The notes under the pieces are model-generated. The model worked only from the letters and a program-made list of their open reading frames with translations, had not been told where the DNA came from and ran no database searches. From Afifella marina DSM 2698 (lineage in GTDB: Bacteria > Pseudomonadota > Alphaproteobacteria > Rhizobiales > Afifellaceae): DNA of 64,000 bases. The DNA is taken from contig NZ_FMVW01000008.1 in assembly GCF_900102695.1 (NCBI RefSeq), forward strand, positions 62,001 through 126,000, written 5' to 3'. Of the stretch, positions 56,285 to 64,000 are shown one piece after another; position 1 is the first letter of the stretch; every line of letters begins with the position of its first letter. Both the position numbers and the translations under genes were made by a program.

Positions 56285-57229
56285 ATGTCGAGCCTCCTCA
56301 CCCTCATCGCCGGCCTCATCTTCCTCATGATCGCCGCCGACATCCTGGTGAGAGGCAGTGTCTCTTTGGCTGAGCGGTTCCGCATACCGCCCCTCGTCGT
56401 CGGCCTCACCATCATCGCACTCGGCACCTCGGCCCCGGAATTGGTGGTGTCTTTGAAGGCCGGTTTTGCCGGGTCGGGCGGCATTGCCATCGGCAATGTG
56501 GTGGGCTCCAACATCGCCAACATCCTCTTGTGTCTCGGTCTTCCTTCCCTGATCTTCGCGACGGCCGTGAACGCGACCGGGCTCAAGCGGAATTTTTCCG
56601 TCATGGTCGCAGCCACCGTTCTCCTCATCGCATCGTGCTGGGACGGGACTTTGAGCCGGCTCGACGGCGGAATTCTCCTTCTTTGCTTTATCGCCTTCTT
56701 CGTCGCCCAGATCCTCGTGACCCGCGATTCCCGGCGCCAGCAGGAGGAGATCGAAGAGCTCCGCACCAACCTTTCGCCAGTCCTCGCCGCACTGATGGCC
56801 ATCGGCGGCCTCGTCGTTCTGCCTTTCGCGGCGGACTTCGTCGTCGAGGGAGCCATCGGGCTCGCGGAGATGCTGGGCCTTTCGGAGACTGTCATCGGCG
56901 TCACGGTGGTCGCCGTCGGCACCTCGCTGCCGGAACTCGCCGCCGGGGTCATGTCCGCCTGGCGCGGTCATTCCGACATGACCCTCGGCAACGCCATCGG
57001 CTCCAACATCTTCAATATCCTCTTCATCCTCGGCGTTACCGCAAGTGCCGTACCTTTGGTCGTGCCGCCCGACTTCCTGCACTATGAATTCTGGGCGATG
57101 GTTGCGGCCGCGCTCGTCCTGGTCCCGTTCCTTGGCATGCGTTGGCCGATCGGCCGCCTGGGCGGGTTCATCCTCGTTCTCTTTTACGGTGGCCTCATCT
57201 GGGGTGCCGTCGCCCTTCCAGGCGCCTGA
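56285..57229 (+). CDS. Calcium/sodium antiporter (CaCA family, YrbG-like)
   Basis: 314 residues with about ten helices in two inverted halves. Each half carries the alpha-repeat that forms the ion site: VGLTIIALGTSAPELVVSLK with GNVVGSNIANILL, and IGVTVVAVGTSLPELAAGVM with GNAIGSNIFNILFILG. It exchanges Ca2+ (or another cation) for Na+ across the inner membrane. ATG at 56285 lies about 95 bases after the glycosyltransferase stop; an earlier in-frame start at 56090 would overlap that gene. Only three bases separate its stop from the SDR gene. Confidence 0.92.
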   Translation: MSSLLTLIAGLIFLMIAADILVRGSVSLAERFRIPPLVVGLTIIALGTSAPELVVSLKAGFAGSGGIAIGNVVGSNIANILLCLGLPSLIFATAVNATGLKRNFSVMVAATVLLIASCWDGTLSRLDGGILLLCFIAFFVAQILVTRDSRRQQEEIEELRTNLSPVLAALMAIGGLVVLPFAADFVVEGAIGLAEMLGLSETVIGVTVVAVGTSLPELAAGVMSAWRGHSDMTLGNAIGSNIFNILFILGVTASAVPLVVPPDFLHYEFWAMVAAALVLVPFLGMRWPIGRLGGFILVLFYGGLIWGAVALPGA

Positions 57230-57232
57230 GCC

Positions 57233-57985
57233 ATGTCCGCTCTTCCGTCTTCAGATCCAGCGCAGCGCACCGCACTCGTCACTGGCGGCGGACGACGCAT
57301 CGGCCGCGCAATCGCGGAAGATCTGGCGCTGCGCGGATGGCGGGTCGCCATTCACTGCAACACCTCCAAGAACGAGGCGGAGGAGGTGGCTCAGGGCATT
57401 CGCGATGCCGGCGGAGAGGCAGCCGTGTTCGCGGCGGATCTCGTCGACATCGAGGCTGTGGAAGGGCTCCTTCCTAGCGTCACCGGCGCCCTCGGGCCGG
57501 TCACGCTCCTCGTCAACAATGCCTCCGTCTTTTGGGATGACGCGGCAGAGAGCTTGAACGCGGAGATCTGGGACAAACAGCTCGCGATCAATCTGCGAGC
57601 GCCCATCTTCCTCACGCGCGATTTCGCCAGGCTCTTGCCGCAGGGCGTCGAAGGCCTCGTCGTCAACATCGTCGACCAACGGGTTTTGAAGCCGGACGCC
57701 GAATTCGTCTCCTATACGATTTCCAAATCCGCGCTGTGGACGGCGACGCAGACGCTTGCCCAGGCGCTCGCCCCAGATGTCCGAGTGAACGCGATCGGCC
57801 CCGGGCCCACTTTGCCCAATCCGCATGATGGCGAGGCGGGGTTCGAGCGCGAAATCGCACAGGAAACGCTTCTCGGGCGTTCCGTGGACCTCGCCGATTT
57901 CGGCCGTACCATCCGCTATTTGTGGCAGACGCGCTCTTTGACGGGCCAGTTCATTGCCCTGGACAGCGGACAGCATCTCACGTGA
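57233..57985 (+). CDS. Short-chain dehydrogenase/reductase (FolM/pteridine-reductase-like)
   Basis: 250 residues, Rossmann fold. The cofactor motif TGGGRRIG, with the following arginine-rich pattern of NADPH-dependent pteridine reductases, lies at about residues 18-25. NNAS is near 94, and the catalytic tyrosine/lysine pair is in FVSYTISKSALW. The C-terminus ALDSGQHLT resembles the usual GGQ ending. A dihydromonapterin or dihydrofolate reductase role (FolM type) is likely from sequence, but no fol genes adjoin it. It starts three bases after the antiporter stop and probably shares its message. Confidence 0.82.
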   Translation: MSALPSSDPAQRTALVTGGGRRIGRAIAEDLALRGWRVAIHCNTSKNEAEEVAQGIRDAGGEAAVFAADLVDIEAVEGLLPSVTGALGPVTLLVNNASVFWDDAAESLNAEIWDKQLAINLRAPIFLTRDFARLLPQGVEGLVVNIVDQRVLKPDAEFVSYTISKSALWTATQTLAQALAPDVRVNAIGPGPTLPNPHDGEAGFEREIAQETLLGRSVDLADFGRTIRYLWQTRSLTGQFIALDSGQHLT

Positions 57986-58019
57986 ACAGCCGCCCTCCCC
58001 GCGGCAACAGGAGAACTCG

Positions 58020-59009
58020 ATGGACATAGCGATGATTGGGCTCGGCCGCATGGGCGCCGGCCTCTCCCGACGCCTGATGGCATCCGGTCACACACCCTTC
58101 GTCTTCGACCGCAACCAAAGTGCGATTGATGCGCTCGCCAGCGAGGGCGCGCGGCCGCTCGCGGATCTGAAGGACGTCACCCAACTCACGCCACCCCGCG
58201 CGGTCTGGGTCATGCTCCCGCATGGCGAGGCGACCGAAAGCACGATCCGCGCCCTCGCCGACATCCTCTCCCCCGGCGACTGCATCATCGACGGCGGAAA
58301 TTCCTATTATAAGGACGACGTGGCACGGCGCGCCTTTTTGGAGCCGAAGGACATCGCCTATCTCGACGTCGGTGTGTCCGGAGGCATCTGGGGAGAACGC
58401 GAAGGCTTCTGCATGATGATCGGCGGTCCAAACGAAGAAGTTTCGCGCCTCGATCCGATCTTCGCGGCCCTCGCACCCGGCATCGGCGACCTTCCGGAGA
58501 CACCTGGCCGAGACGGGCGCGATCCGCGGCCTGCCCAGGGTTACATGCATTGCGGTCCGGCTGGCTCCGGCCATTTCGTCAAGATGATCCACAACGGCAT
58601 CGAATACGGGCTGATGCAGGCTTACGCGGAAGGTTTCGATATTCTGCGCAATGCCGGCACAGCGGCACGCCCGGAAGACGAACGGTTCGATCTCGATTGT
58701 GCAGACATTGCCGAGGTGTGGCGCCGGGGTTCGGTGATCCGCTCATGGCTCCTTGATCTTTCGGCCTCGGCACTCGCCAAGGATCAGGCGCTCGAATCAT
58801 TCCGTGGACATGTCGCCGATTCCGGCGAGGCCCGCTGGACATTGGAGGCGGCCGTCGAGGAAGAGGTTTCGGCTGCCACCATCGCGTCAGCCCTTTTCGC
58901 GCGCTACCGTTCCAGACGCGAAAGCACTTTTTCCGACAAGCTGCTTTCGGCGCTCCGCGCTGAGTTCGGTGGCCATATCGAGGGCGGGAGCAAGAGCGAA
59001 AGAGCGTGA
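58020..59009 (+). CDS. gnd: 6-phosphogluconate dehydrogenase, short (YqeC/GndA-like) form
   Basis: 329 residues, the short class rather than the 470-residue class. NAD(P)-binding GLGRMGAG sits at the start. [12 protein letters not shown] and [20 protein letters not shown] are substrate signatures, and the catalytic lysine lies in [20 protein letters not shown]. It oxidatively decarboxylates 6-phosphogluconate to ribulose 5-phosphate; the short forms often prefer NAD. AGGAG precedes the ATG at 58020. No zwf or pgl gene is near. The stop is 43 bases before uvrC. Confidence 0.9.
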   Translation: MDIAMIGLGRMGAGLSRRLMASGHTPFVFDRNQSAIDALASEGARPLADLKDVTQLTPPRAVWVMLPHGEATESTIRALADILSPGDCIIDGGNSYYKDDVARRAFLEPKDIAYLDVGVSGGIWGEREGFCMMIGGPNEEVSRLDPIFAALAPGIGDLPETPGRDGRDPRPAQGYMHCGPAGSGHFVKMIHNGIEYGLMQAYAEGFDILRNAGTAARPEDERFDLDCADIAEVWRRGSVIRSWLLDLSASALAKDQALESFRGHVADSGEARWTLEAAVEEEVSAATIASALFARYRSRRESTFSDKLLSALRAEFGGHIEGGSKSERA

Positions 59010-59052
59010 GGCAGGTGCGCAAACGCGGACTAGCGCCTATCTTGGACGACAT

Positions 59053-61107
59053 ATGAGTGAGAACATCAGCAACGATCGGAAGGACGGCGTCGCGCAGCCA
59101 GTGGACACGGAAAACTCCGTCGCCTCTGAAGACGTCGCCACGGCCTCCGACGCACCTCGTACGCCTGCGGCAGAGCCGGTTTCCGGCATAGCGTTTGAGG
59201 AATTGCCGCCCGCCGAGCCCGGTGCGGACGTCATTGCGGCTGCCGTCAAAACCCTGCCCAACGCGCCCGGCGTCTACCGCATGATCAACGAGCACGGTCA
59301 GGTGCTCTATGTCGGCAAAGCGCGCAGCCTCAAGAAGCGCGTCGTCTCGTACACGCGGCTCGGCGGCCAGAACAACCGCATCGCCCGCATGATCCGCGCC
59401 ACGGCGGCGATGGATTTCGTGCGCACCCGCACGGAAACCGAGGCGCTTCTCCTGGAAGCGAATCTCATCAAGCGTTTGCGGCCGCGCTTCAACGTTCTCC
59501 TGCGGGACGACAAGTCGTTCCCTTACATCCTGATCACCGGCGATCATGAGGCGCCGATGATCGTCAAGCACCGCGGGGCGCGCAAACGCGCGGGCGACTA
59601 TTATGGGCCTTTTGCCTCGGCCGGCGCGGTCGGGCGCACGATCAATGCCTTGCAGAAGGCGTTTCTCATTCGCTCCTGCTCCGATTCCGTCTACGAGAGC
59701 AGAACCCGTCCCTGCCTCCTTTATCAAATCAAGCGCTGTTCGGCCCCCTGCACCGGGGAGATCTCGGTCGAGGATTATGCGAAGCTCGTCGAGGAGGCCC
59801 GCGCCTTCCTGTCCGGCCGAAGTCAGGCCGTGCGCACGGAGCTCGCCCAGGAAATGGAGGCCGCCTCGTCTCGCTTCGATTTCGAGCAGGCGGCAGTTTA
59901 CCGCGACCGGCTGGCGGCGCTGTCGCATGTCCAGTCCCACCAGGGCGTCAACCCGCAGAGCGTCGAAGAGGCCGATGTCTTCGCCATCCATCAGGAGGGC
60001 GGCATGGCCTGCGTGCAGGTGTTCTTCTTCCGCACCGGGCAGAATTGGGGCAATCGCGCCTATTTTCCCAAAGCCGATAAGACGATGGATGCGGCTCAGA
60101 TTCTGCAGGCTTTTCTGGCGCAGTTCTATGACGACAAGCCGGTCCCGAAACTCGTTCTCGCCTCCGAAGAGTTCGAGGAACGCACGCTGCTTACCGAGGC
60201 GCTCAGCGAACGCGCGGGGCATCGCATCCAGGTCCATGTTCCGCAGCGAGGAGAGAAACGTGAGCTCGTCGAGCATGCGCTCACAAATGCGCGCGAAGCG
60301 TTGGGACGGCGGCTGGCGGAAACCTCCAGCCAGGCTCGCCTGCTGCAGGGGCTCGGAGAGGCGTTTGGCCTCCCCTCTCCTCCGAGGCGCGTCGAGGTCT
60401 ACGACAACAGCCACATCCAGGGCACGAATGCCGTCGGCGGGATGATCGTCGCCGGACCCGAGGGCTTTTCCAAACCGCATTATCGCAAGTTCAACATCCG
60501 CTCCGAAGAGATCACACCCGGCGACGATTTCGGCATGATGCGCGAGGTTCTCACTCGCCGCTTTTCACGGCTTCTCAAGGAGGCCGGTCCGCGCAATCCG
60601 GAAGAGCAAACGACCGAGGATGGCAGCGAAGCACAGAGCGACGCGATACCCGCCTGGCCGGATCTCATCGTCATCGACGGCGGCAAGGGGCAGCTTTCCG
60701 CCACTCTAACCGTTCTCAAAGAGCTCGGGATCGAAGATCAACCGGTGGTCAGCATCGCCAAGGGCCGCGACCGCGAAGCGGGGCGCGAGACCTTTTTCAT
60801 GGCGGGGAAAGCGCCCTTTATGCTCCCCCACCGTGACCCAGTGCTCTATTTTATTCAGCGTCTGCGCGACGAGGCGCACCGTTTTGCCATCGGTTCGCAC
60901 CGTGCCCGCCGAAAAAAGGCCATGACCGCCAATCCTCTCGACGAGATTTCGGGGATCGGCCCTTCGCGGAAACGTGCGCTTCTTCGGCATTTCGGCACGG
61001 CTCGCGCCGTCAGCCGCGCCGGCGTGGAAGACCTGATGGATGTGGAGGGAATCTCCGAGCAGATGGCGGAAATCATTTACGACCATTTCCACGAACACGG
61101 CGGCTGA
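59053..61107 (+). CDS. uvrC: UvrABC excinuclease subunit C
   Basis: 684 residues against 610 in E. coli, the difference being an acidic disordered N-terminus of about 60 residues ([20 protein letters not shown]). The GIY-YIG nuclease follows ([20 protein letters not shown]), then the cysteine-rich region ([16 protein letters not shown]), a UVR motif ([20 protein letters not shown]), the RNase-H-like 5'-incision domain ([31 protein letters not shown]) and a C-terminal helix-hairpin-helix pair ([18 protein letters not shown]). It makes both incisions in nucleotide excision repair. No strong ribosome site is seen before the ATG. pgsA, moaD and moaE follow, a conserved alphaproteobacterial order. 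Confidence 0.96.
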   Translation: MSENISNDRKDGVAQPVDTENSVASEDVATASDAPRTPAAEPVSGIAFEELPPAEPGADVIAAAVKTLPNAPGVYRMINEHGQVLYVGKARSLKKRVVSYTRLGGQNNRIARMIRATAAMDFVRTRTETEALLLEANLIKRLRPRFNVLLRDDKSFPYILITGDHEAPMIVKHRGARKRAGDYYGPFASAGAVGRTINALQKAFLIRSCSDSVYESRTRPCLLYQIKRCSAPCTGEISVEDYAKLVEEARAFLSGRSQAVRTELAQEMEAASSRFDFEQAAVYRDRLAALSHVQSHQGVNPQSVEEADVFAIHQEGGMACVQVFFFRTGQNWGNRAYFPKADKTMDAAQILQAFLAQFYDDKPVPKLVLASEEFEERTLLTEALSERAGHRIQVHVPQRGEKRELVEHALTNAREALGRRLAETSSQARLLQGLGEAFGLPSPPRRVEVYDNSHIQGTNAVGGMIVAGPEGFSKPHYRKFNIRSEEITPGDDFGMMREVLTRRFSRLLKEAGPRNPEEQTTEDGSEAQSDAIPAWPDLIVIDGGKGQLSATLTVLKELGIEDQPVVSIAKGRDREAGRETFFMAGKAPFMLPHRDPVLYFIQRLRDEAHRFAIGSHRARRKKAMTANPLDEISGIGPSRKRALLRHFGTARAVSRAGVEDLMDVEGISEQMAEIIYDHFHEHGG

Positions 61108-61219
61108 GACAAAATGGCACCGGTCTTGGCTAACAATCAGCGTGACAATTACAAAAGTTTTGTCAGGCACTGCTATTGAGACCGTTGACACTGCGAGCGG
61201 GCAAGGAACAAGCTGAGGC

Positions 61220-61819
61220 ATGACCATGGAAGCACAGAACGCGGCCCGCACCCCGCACATCCAGGCTTTCACGATACCGAACGTCCTGACCTACGGTCGG
61301 ATCGCGGCGGCACCGCTGCTTGGTGCCTTCTTCATCCCCGAGATCGGTCCCTGGATCGCCTTCGTCATTTTCGTGGCGGCATCCGTCACCGACTATTTCG
61401 ACGGCTATCTCGCTCGGATCTGGGAACAGCAATCGGCCCTCGGCCGAATGCTCGACCCGATCGCCGACAAGCTTCTCGTCGCCGTGGCGATCCTTATTCT
61501 GGTGGCGGACGGAATGCTCGCCGGCTGGACGATCTGGGCGGCAATCAACATCCTGATGCGCGAAATCCTCGTCTCCGGACTGCGCGAGTTCCTGGCGGAA
61601 TTGCGCGTGAGCGTGCCAGTCACGAAGCTCGCGAAATGGAAGACGACGATGCAGCTCTTCGCGATCGCCGCGCTTTTGATCGCGCCGGCAATCCAGGGCG
61701 CCAAGAGCGGCATCATCATCGATCTCGGCCTCGCCTTCTTCTGGCTTGCGGCGATCGTGACGCTCTACACTGGCTATGATTATTTCCGCGCCGGCTTGAA
61801 GCATCTGGTGGACGAATGA
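61220..61819 (+). CDS. pgsA: CDP-diacylglycerol-glycerol-3-phosphate 3-phosphatidyltransferase
   Basis: 199 residues with the CDP-alcohol phosphatidyltransferase signature D-x2-DG-x2-AR-x8-G-x3-D-x3-D complete (DYFDGYLARIWEQQSALGRM followed by LDPIAD). Five to six membrane helices. It makes phosphatidylglycerol phosphate at the inner membrane, the committed step to phosphatidylglycerol and cardiolipin. The stop overlaps the moaD start by four bases (ATGA), coupling lipid and cofactor genes in translation, an arrangement shared by related bacteria and not obviously functional. Confidence 0.94.
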   Translation: MTMEAQNAARTPHIQAFTIPNVLTYGRIAAAPLLGAFFIPEIGPWIAFVIFVAASVTDYFDGYLARIWEQQSALGRMLDPIADKLLVAVAILILVADGMLAGWTIWAAINILMREILVSGLREFLAELRVSVPVTKLAKWKTTMQLFAIAALLIAPAIQGAKSGIIIDLGLAFFWLAAIVTLYTGYDYFRAGLKHLVDE

Positions 61820-62073
61820 GCCTCGAACTGCGTTATTTCGCGTGGGTGCGTGAGCGCATCGGAAGCCCCGGAGAGAGCCTCGACGTGCCTGGCGAAGTCA
61901 CGACCGTCGGCGATTTGATCAGCTGGCTCGCCAACAAGGATGAAGGCTATGCGGCTGCGTTCGCGGAGCCGGACATCATCCGCGCCGCGATAGATCACGA
62001 GCATGTGGAGCATGACGCGGCGCTCGCAGGCGCCAAAGAGGTGGCTTTCTTCCCGCCCATGACCGGCGGCTGA
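61816..62073 (+). CDS. moaD: Molybdopterin synthase sulfur-carrier subunit
   Basis: 85 residues, ubiquitin-like fold. Starts MSLELRYFAWVRERIGSPGE and ends FPPMTGG; the terminal Gly-Gly is where sulfur is loaded as a thiocarboxylate. It works with MoaE to turn precursor Z into molybdopterin. It overlaps pgsA by four bases and is followed by moaE after 63 bases. Confidence 0.93.
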   Translation: MSLELRYFAWVRERIGSPGESLDVPGEVTTVGDLISWLANKDEGYAAAFAEPDIIRAAIDHEHVEHDAALAGAKEVAFFPPMTGG

Positions 62074-62136
62074 ATCCACCATTCTTGCAGTCACCGCACG
62101 ATCTGCGTCAGCACGGCGAGGCTGAGAAAGTGATTC

Positions 62137-62604
62137 ATGTCCTGCACAATTAGAATCCGGATCCAGCCGCAACCCTTTGATGCCGAAGAAGAAAGTAAGC
62201 AGCTGACCGAGGGGCGCAGTGATGTCGGCGCGCTCGTCACCTTCACCGGCTATTGCCGCGATGAAGGCGGCACGCTCGCCGCGCTCACGCTGGAGCACTA
62301 TCCCGGCATGGCGGAGGCCGAGATCGGCCGCATCGCCGAAGAAGCCGCCGCGCGATGGCCTTTGAGCGGGCTCACAGCCATCCATCGTCATGGCCGCATC
62401 GTGCCCGGCGAACCGATCGTCCTCGTGGCTGCCGCCTCGAGCCATCGCCAGGCCGCGTTCGAGGCCGCGTCCTTCATGATGGATTATCTCAAAACCCGCG
62501 CGCCCTTCTGGAAGAAGGAAGAACGCGTCGGCGATCGTGACGGCGATTGGGTGCGGGCGAAGGCCACGGACGACGCTGCAGCCGGGCGCTGGCAGAAGCC
62601 CTGA
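62137..62604 (+). CDS. moaE: Molybdopterin synthase catalytic subunit
   Basis: 155 residues. It contains the MoaE pattern VGALVTFTGYCRDEGGTLAA and LTLEHYPGMAEAEIGRIAEE, then GLTAIHRHGRIVPGEPIVLV, and the conserved active-site lysine region RAPFWKKEERV. It forms the heterotetramer with MoaD that inserts two sulfurs into precursor Z. It ends about 50 bases before a bidirectional terminator shared with ilvE. No other molybdenum-cofactor gene is in the window. Confidence 0.94.
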   Translation: MSCTIRIRIQPQPFDAEEESKQLTEGRSDVGALVTFTGYCRDEGGTLAALTLEHYPGMAEAEIGRIAEEAAARWPLSGLTAIHRHGRIVPGEPIVLVAAASSHRQAAFEAASFMMDYLKTRAPFWKKEERVGDRDGDWVRAKATDDAAAGRWQKP

Positions 62605-62651
62605 GGCCTCTGACCGGGGCGAGATGCGGCTCTCGCCCCTCCGCAGACAGC

Positions 62652-62677
62652 AAAAAGGGCGCCGCAGCGCCCTTTTC
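62652..62677. terminator. Bidirectional terminator between moaE and ilvE
   Basis: 10-bp perfect stem (AAAAGGGCGC at 62653-62662, GCGCCCTTTT at 62667-62676) with a four-base loop and A/T ends on both sides, suited to both convergent genes. Confidence 0.82.
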
Positions 62678-62701
62678 AAATTCACCAGATGGCCGCGGGC
62701 G

Positions 62702-63607
62702 TCAGCCTGCGGCAGCCACTTTCTGAGGCGCCGAAACCGGCGTCACGGCGGCGATATAATCCTCAAACATCGTCTTCGAGATCTCGCCCGGCGTGAAGTG
62801 ATACGGTCCGATCTCAGCGACCGGCGTCACCTCTGCGGCCGTCCCGGTGATGAAGCACTCGGAAAAACCGTCGAGCTCTTCGGGCATGATCGCCCGCACG
62901 TTGACCTCGATACCCCGCGCTTCTGCGAGCTCGATGACCGTCTGGCGGGTGAGACCATTGAGGAAGCAATCAGGCTCCGGCGTATGCAGCACACCATCCT
63001 TCACGAAGAAGATGTTGGCGCCCGTGCATTCGGCGACACGTCCGCGCCAATCAAGCATCATGGCATCGGCATAGCCCTTGCTCTCCGCGGCATGCTTGGA
63101 GATCGTGCAGATCATATAAAGCCCGGCGGCTTTGGCGTGGACCGGCGCGGTGCGCGGATCCGGCCGGCAATAGCTCGCGATATCGAGGCGGATGCCTTTC
63201 AGCCGCTCTTCCGGATCGAAATAAGACGGCCACTGCCAGGCGGCGATCGCCACGTTGATCCGGTTCTTCTGAGCGGAAACACCCATCATTTCGCTGCCGC
63301 GCCAGGCAAAGGGCCGCAGATATGCGTCGGTGAAGTTGTTCACCCGCAGAACTTCGGCCTTCGCCGACTCGATTTCCTCCACCGAGTAAGGCAGCTTGAA
63401 ATCCAAGGTGTTGGCAGACGCGTGAAGGCGCTGCGTGTGCTGGAGGCTCTTGAAAACTACCCCTCCATAGGCGCGCTCACCCTCGAATACGCAGCTGCCG
63501 TAGTGAAGACCATGCGTCAGCACATGAATCTTTGCATCTGCCCAGTCGACGAACTCGCCATTGAGCCAGATTTTGCCTTGCATTTGATCGAAGGGAACGC
63601 CTGCCAT
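62702..63607 (-). CDS. ilvE: Branched-chain amino acid aminotransferase family (class IV)
   Basis: 301 residues, fold type IV PLP enzyme. Starts GKIWLNGEFVDWADAKIHVL, with LTHGLHYGSCVFEGERAYGG; the PLP lysine is in AAESKGYADAMMLD; then AECTGANIFFVKDG and the conserved LNGLTRQTVIELAEARGIEV. It transfers the amino group between glutamate and leucine, isoleucine or valine. The D-amino-acid and aminodeoxychorismate relatives are less likely because the FEGERAY pattern matches IlvE. It is divergent from a MarR regulator, with palindromes between them. Confidence 0.9.
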   Translation of the reverse strand: MAGVPFDQMQGKIWLNGEFVDWADAKIHVLTHGLHYGSCVFEGERAYGGVVFKSLQHTQRLHASANTLDFKLPYSVEEIESAKAEVLRVNNFTDAYLRPFAWRGSEMMGVSAQKNRINVAIAAWQWPSYFDPEERLKGIRLDIASYCRPDPRTAPVHAKAAGLYMICTISKHAAESKGYADAMMLDWRGRVAECTGANIFFVKDGVLHTPEPDCFLNGLTRQTVIELAEARGIEVNVRAIMPEELDGFSECFITGTAAEVTPVAEIGPYHFTPGEISKTMFEDYIAAVTPVSAPQKVAAAG

Positions 63608-63668
63608 TGATTTCTCCTACCCTTGAGCTTGCATTGCTTTCGGCGGCGCATCTTGTAAGGTTTGCGGC

Positions 63669-63682
63669 AAGAGCGCGCTCTT
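63669..63682. promoter_or_regulatory. Perfect palindrome AAGAGCGCGCTCTT
   Basis: 14-base perfect palindrome between divergent ilvE and the MarR gene, about 65 bases before the ilvE start. It could be an operator or a leader hairpin of ilvE. No factor can be named. Confidence 0.35.
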
Positions 63683-63722
63683 TTGGACCGTCTCTCCTGC
63701 CCAGCAACCATACACAAACGGC

Positions 63723-63758
63723 TTGACCTTCGTAGTCAACGACGGAAAATATGTCAAC
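63723..63758. promoter_or_regulatory. Candidate MarR operator
   Basis: 17-base dyad TTGAC-CTTCGTA-GTCAA (63723-63739) and a second GTCAAC at 63753-63758, 18 bases after the first, immediately before the MarR ATG. Size and position fit autoregulation by a MarR dimer. Confidence 0.45.
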
Positions 63759-64000
63759 ATGGCTGACGTAATTACGCCCTCACGCGAACGGATCGCGCCG
63801 ATTTTTCCCAAAGAGCGCTATGACGACCTAATGTCTTTGCTCTTTTTTGCATATCGAGATTTTATTTCCGATCCGGACGCGATCCTCGCGCGCTATGAGT
63901 TCGGCCGTGCGCATCACCGGGTGCTGCATTTCGTGACGTGCCACCCTGGTATGCGCGTGGCGGACCTCTTGGACATGCTGAAGATCACCAAGCAGAGCCT
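63759..64000 (+). CDS. MarR-family transcriptional regulator, N-terminal part
   Basis: 80 residues are visible before the window ends. It starts MADVITPSRERIAPIFPKER; the winged-helix region begins with EFGRAHHRVLHFVTCHPGMR, VADLLDMLKITKQSL, the typical MarR recognition-helix approach. No ribosome site of note; the ATG sits next to the operator-like repeats. In related bacteria a MarR gene of this kind (PetP type) is followed by a response-regulator gene, which cannot be checked here. Confidence 0.82.
   Translation, partial: MADVITPSRERIAPIFPKERYDDLMSLLFFAYRDFISDPDAILARYEFGRAHHRVLHFVTCHPGMRVADLLDMLKITKQS

Noticed and set aside
63600-63720. Glycine-riboswitch-like fragments upstream of ilvE (GGAGAG and GCGCCGCCGAA)
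   Set aside because: The pairing partner of GGAGAG and the closing CUCAGG segment are not properly present, and ilvE is not a usual glycine riboswitch target.

Overview
This is a GC-rich, gene-dense chromosomal window that looks like an alphaproteobacterium of the order Hyphomicrobiales (Rhizobiales). Support comes from the blocks rpoD-dnaG-YqeY-carA-carB-greA and uvrC-pgsA-moaD-moaE, a BA14K-type protein, an Omp25-like beta-barrel, UvrB and UvrC with long N-terminal extensions, and many tripartite carboxylate transporters. I see no insertion sequence, prophage, integrase, CRISPR array or rRNA operon.

Layout. (1) 1-827: end of a MacB-type ABC permease. (2) 876-13959: an organic-acid island. 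prpB, prpF and a GntR regulator run leftwards. A first tripartite tricarboxylate transporter (TTT: tctC-tctB-tctA) plus an AbrB-like membrane protein run rightwards. Then come an IclR regulator and, divergently, a class III CoA-transferase, a citryl-CoA-lyase-like enzyme and a second complete tctC-tctB-tctA set. The likely logic is uptake of (methyl-)tricarboxylates followed by CoA activation and cleavage, or by the PrpF/PrpB branch to pyruvate plus succinate. (3) 14106-18145: a PhaZ/PhaC-like hydrolase and a convergent TRAP transporter (dctP-dctQ-dctM). (4) 18379-18455: a tRNA with anticodon CAT.

(5) 18580-33341: housekeeping core with a SIMPL protein, rpoD, dnaG, YqeY, carA, a zinc metallopeptidase, a small divergent protein/XRE regulator pair with three phased operator-like sites, carB, greA and a GST. 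(6) 33427-41994: secreted or envelope small proteins, a second GST, aatA, an unusual glycine/RGG-repeat cold-shock protein, rlpA, a BA14K protein, a universal stress protein, a compact CspA, several small unknowns, a probable DUF72 gene remnant and a class A beta-lactamase.

(7) 42001-50513: uvrB, small unknowns, a candidate small RNA, an ELM1-family protein, trxB and a LysR regulator. (8) 50639-57985: an EF-G-like GTPase lacking the usual catalytic histidine, DUF1176 and Omp25-like envelope proteins, a glycosyltransferase, a Ca/Na antiporter and an SDR enzyme. (9) 58020-64000: a short-form 6-phosphogluconate dehydrogenase, uvrC, pgsA, moaD, moaE, then ilvE divergent from a truncated MarR regulator.

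Points most worth follow-up: the double-TTT island; GC-rich hairpins after all three solute-binding-protein genes; the phased operators at 28171-28246; the candidate sRNA at 47072-47206; and the RGG-repeat cold-shock protein with a terminator-like hairpin in its leader. All calls are by eye; no database search was run.
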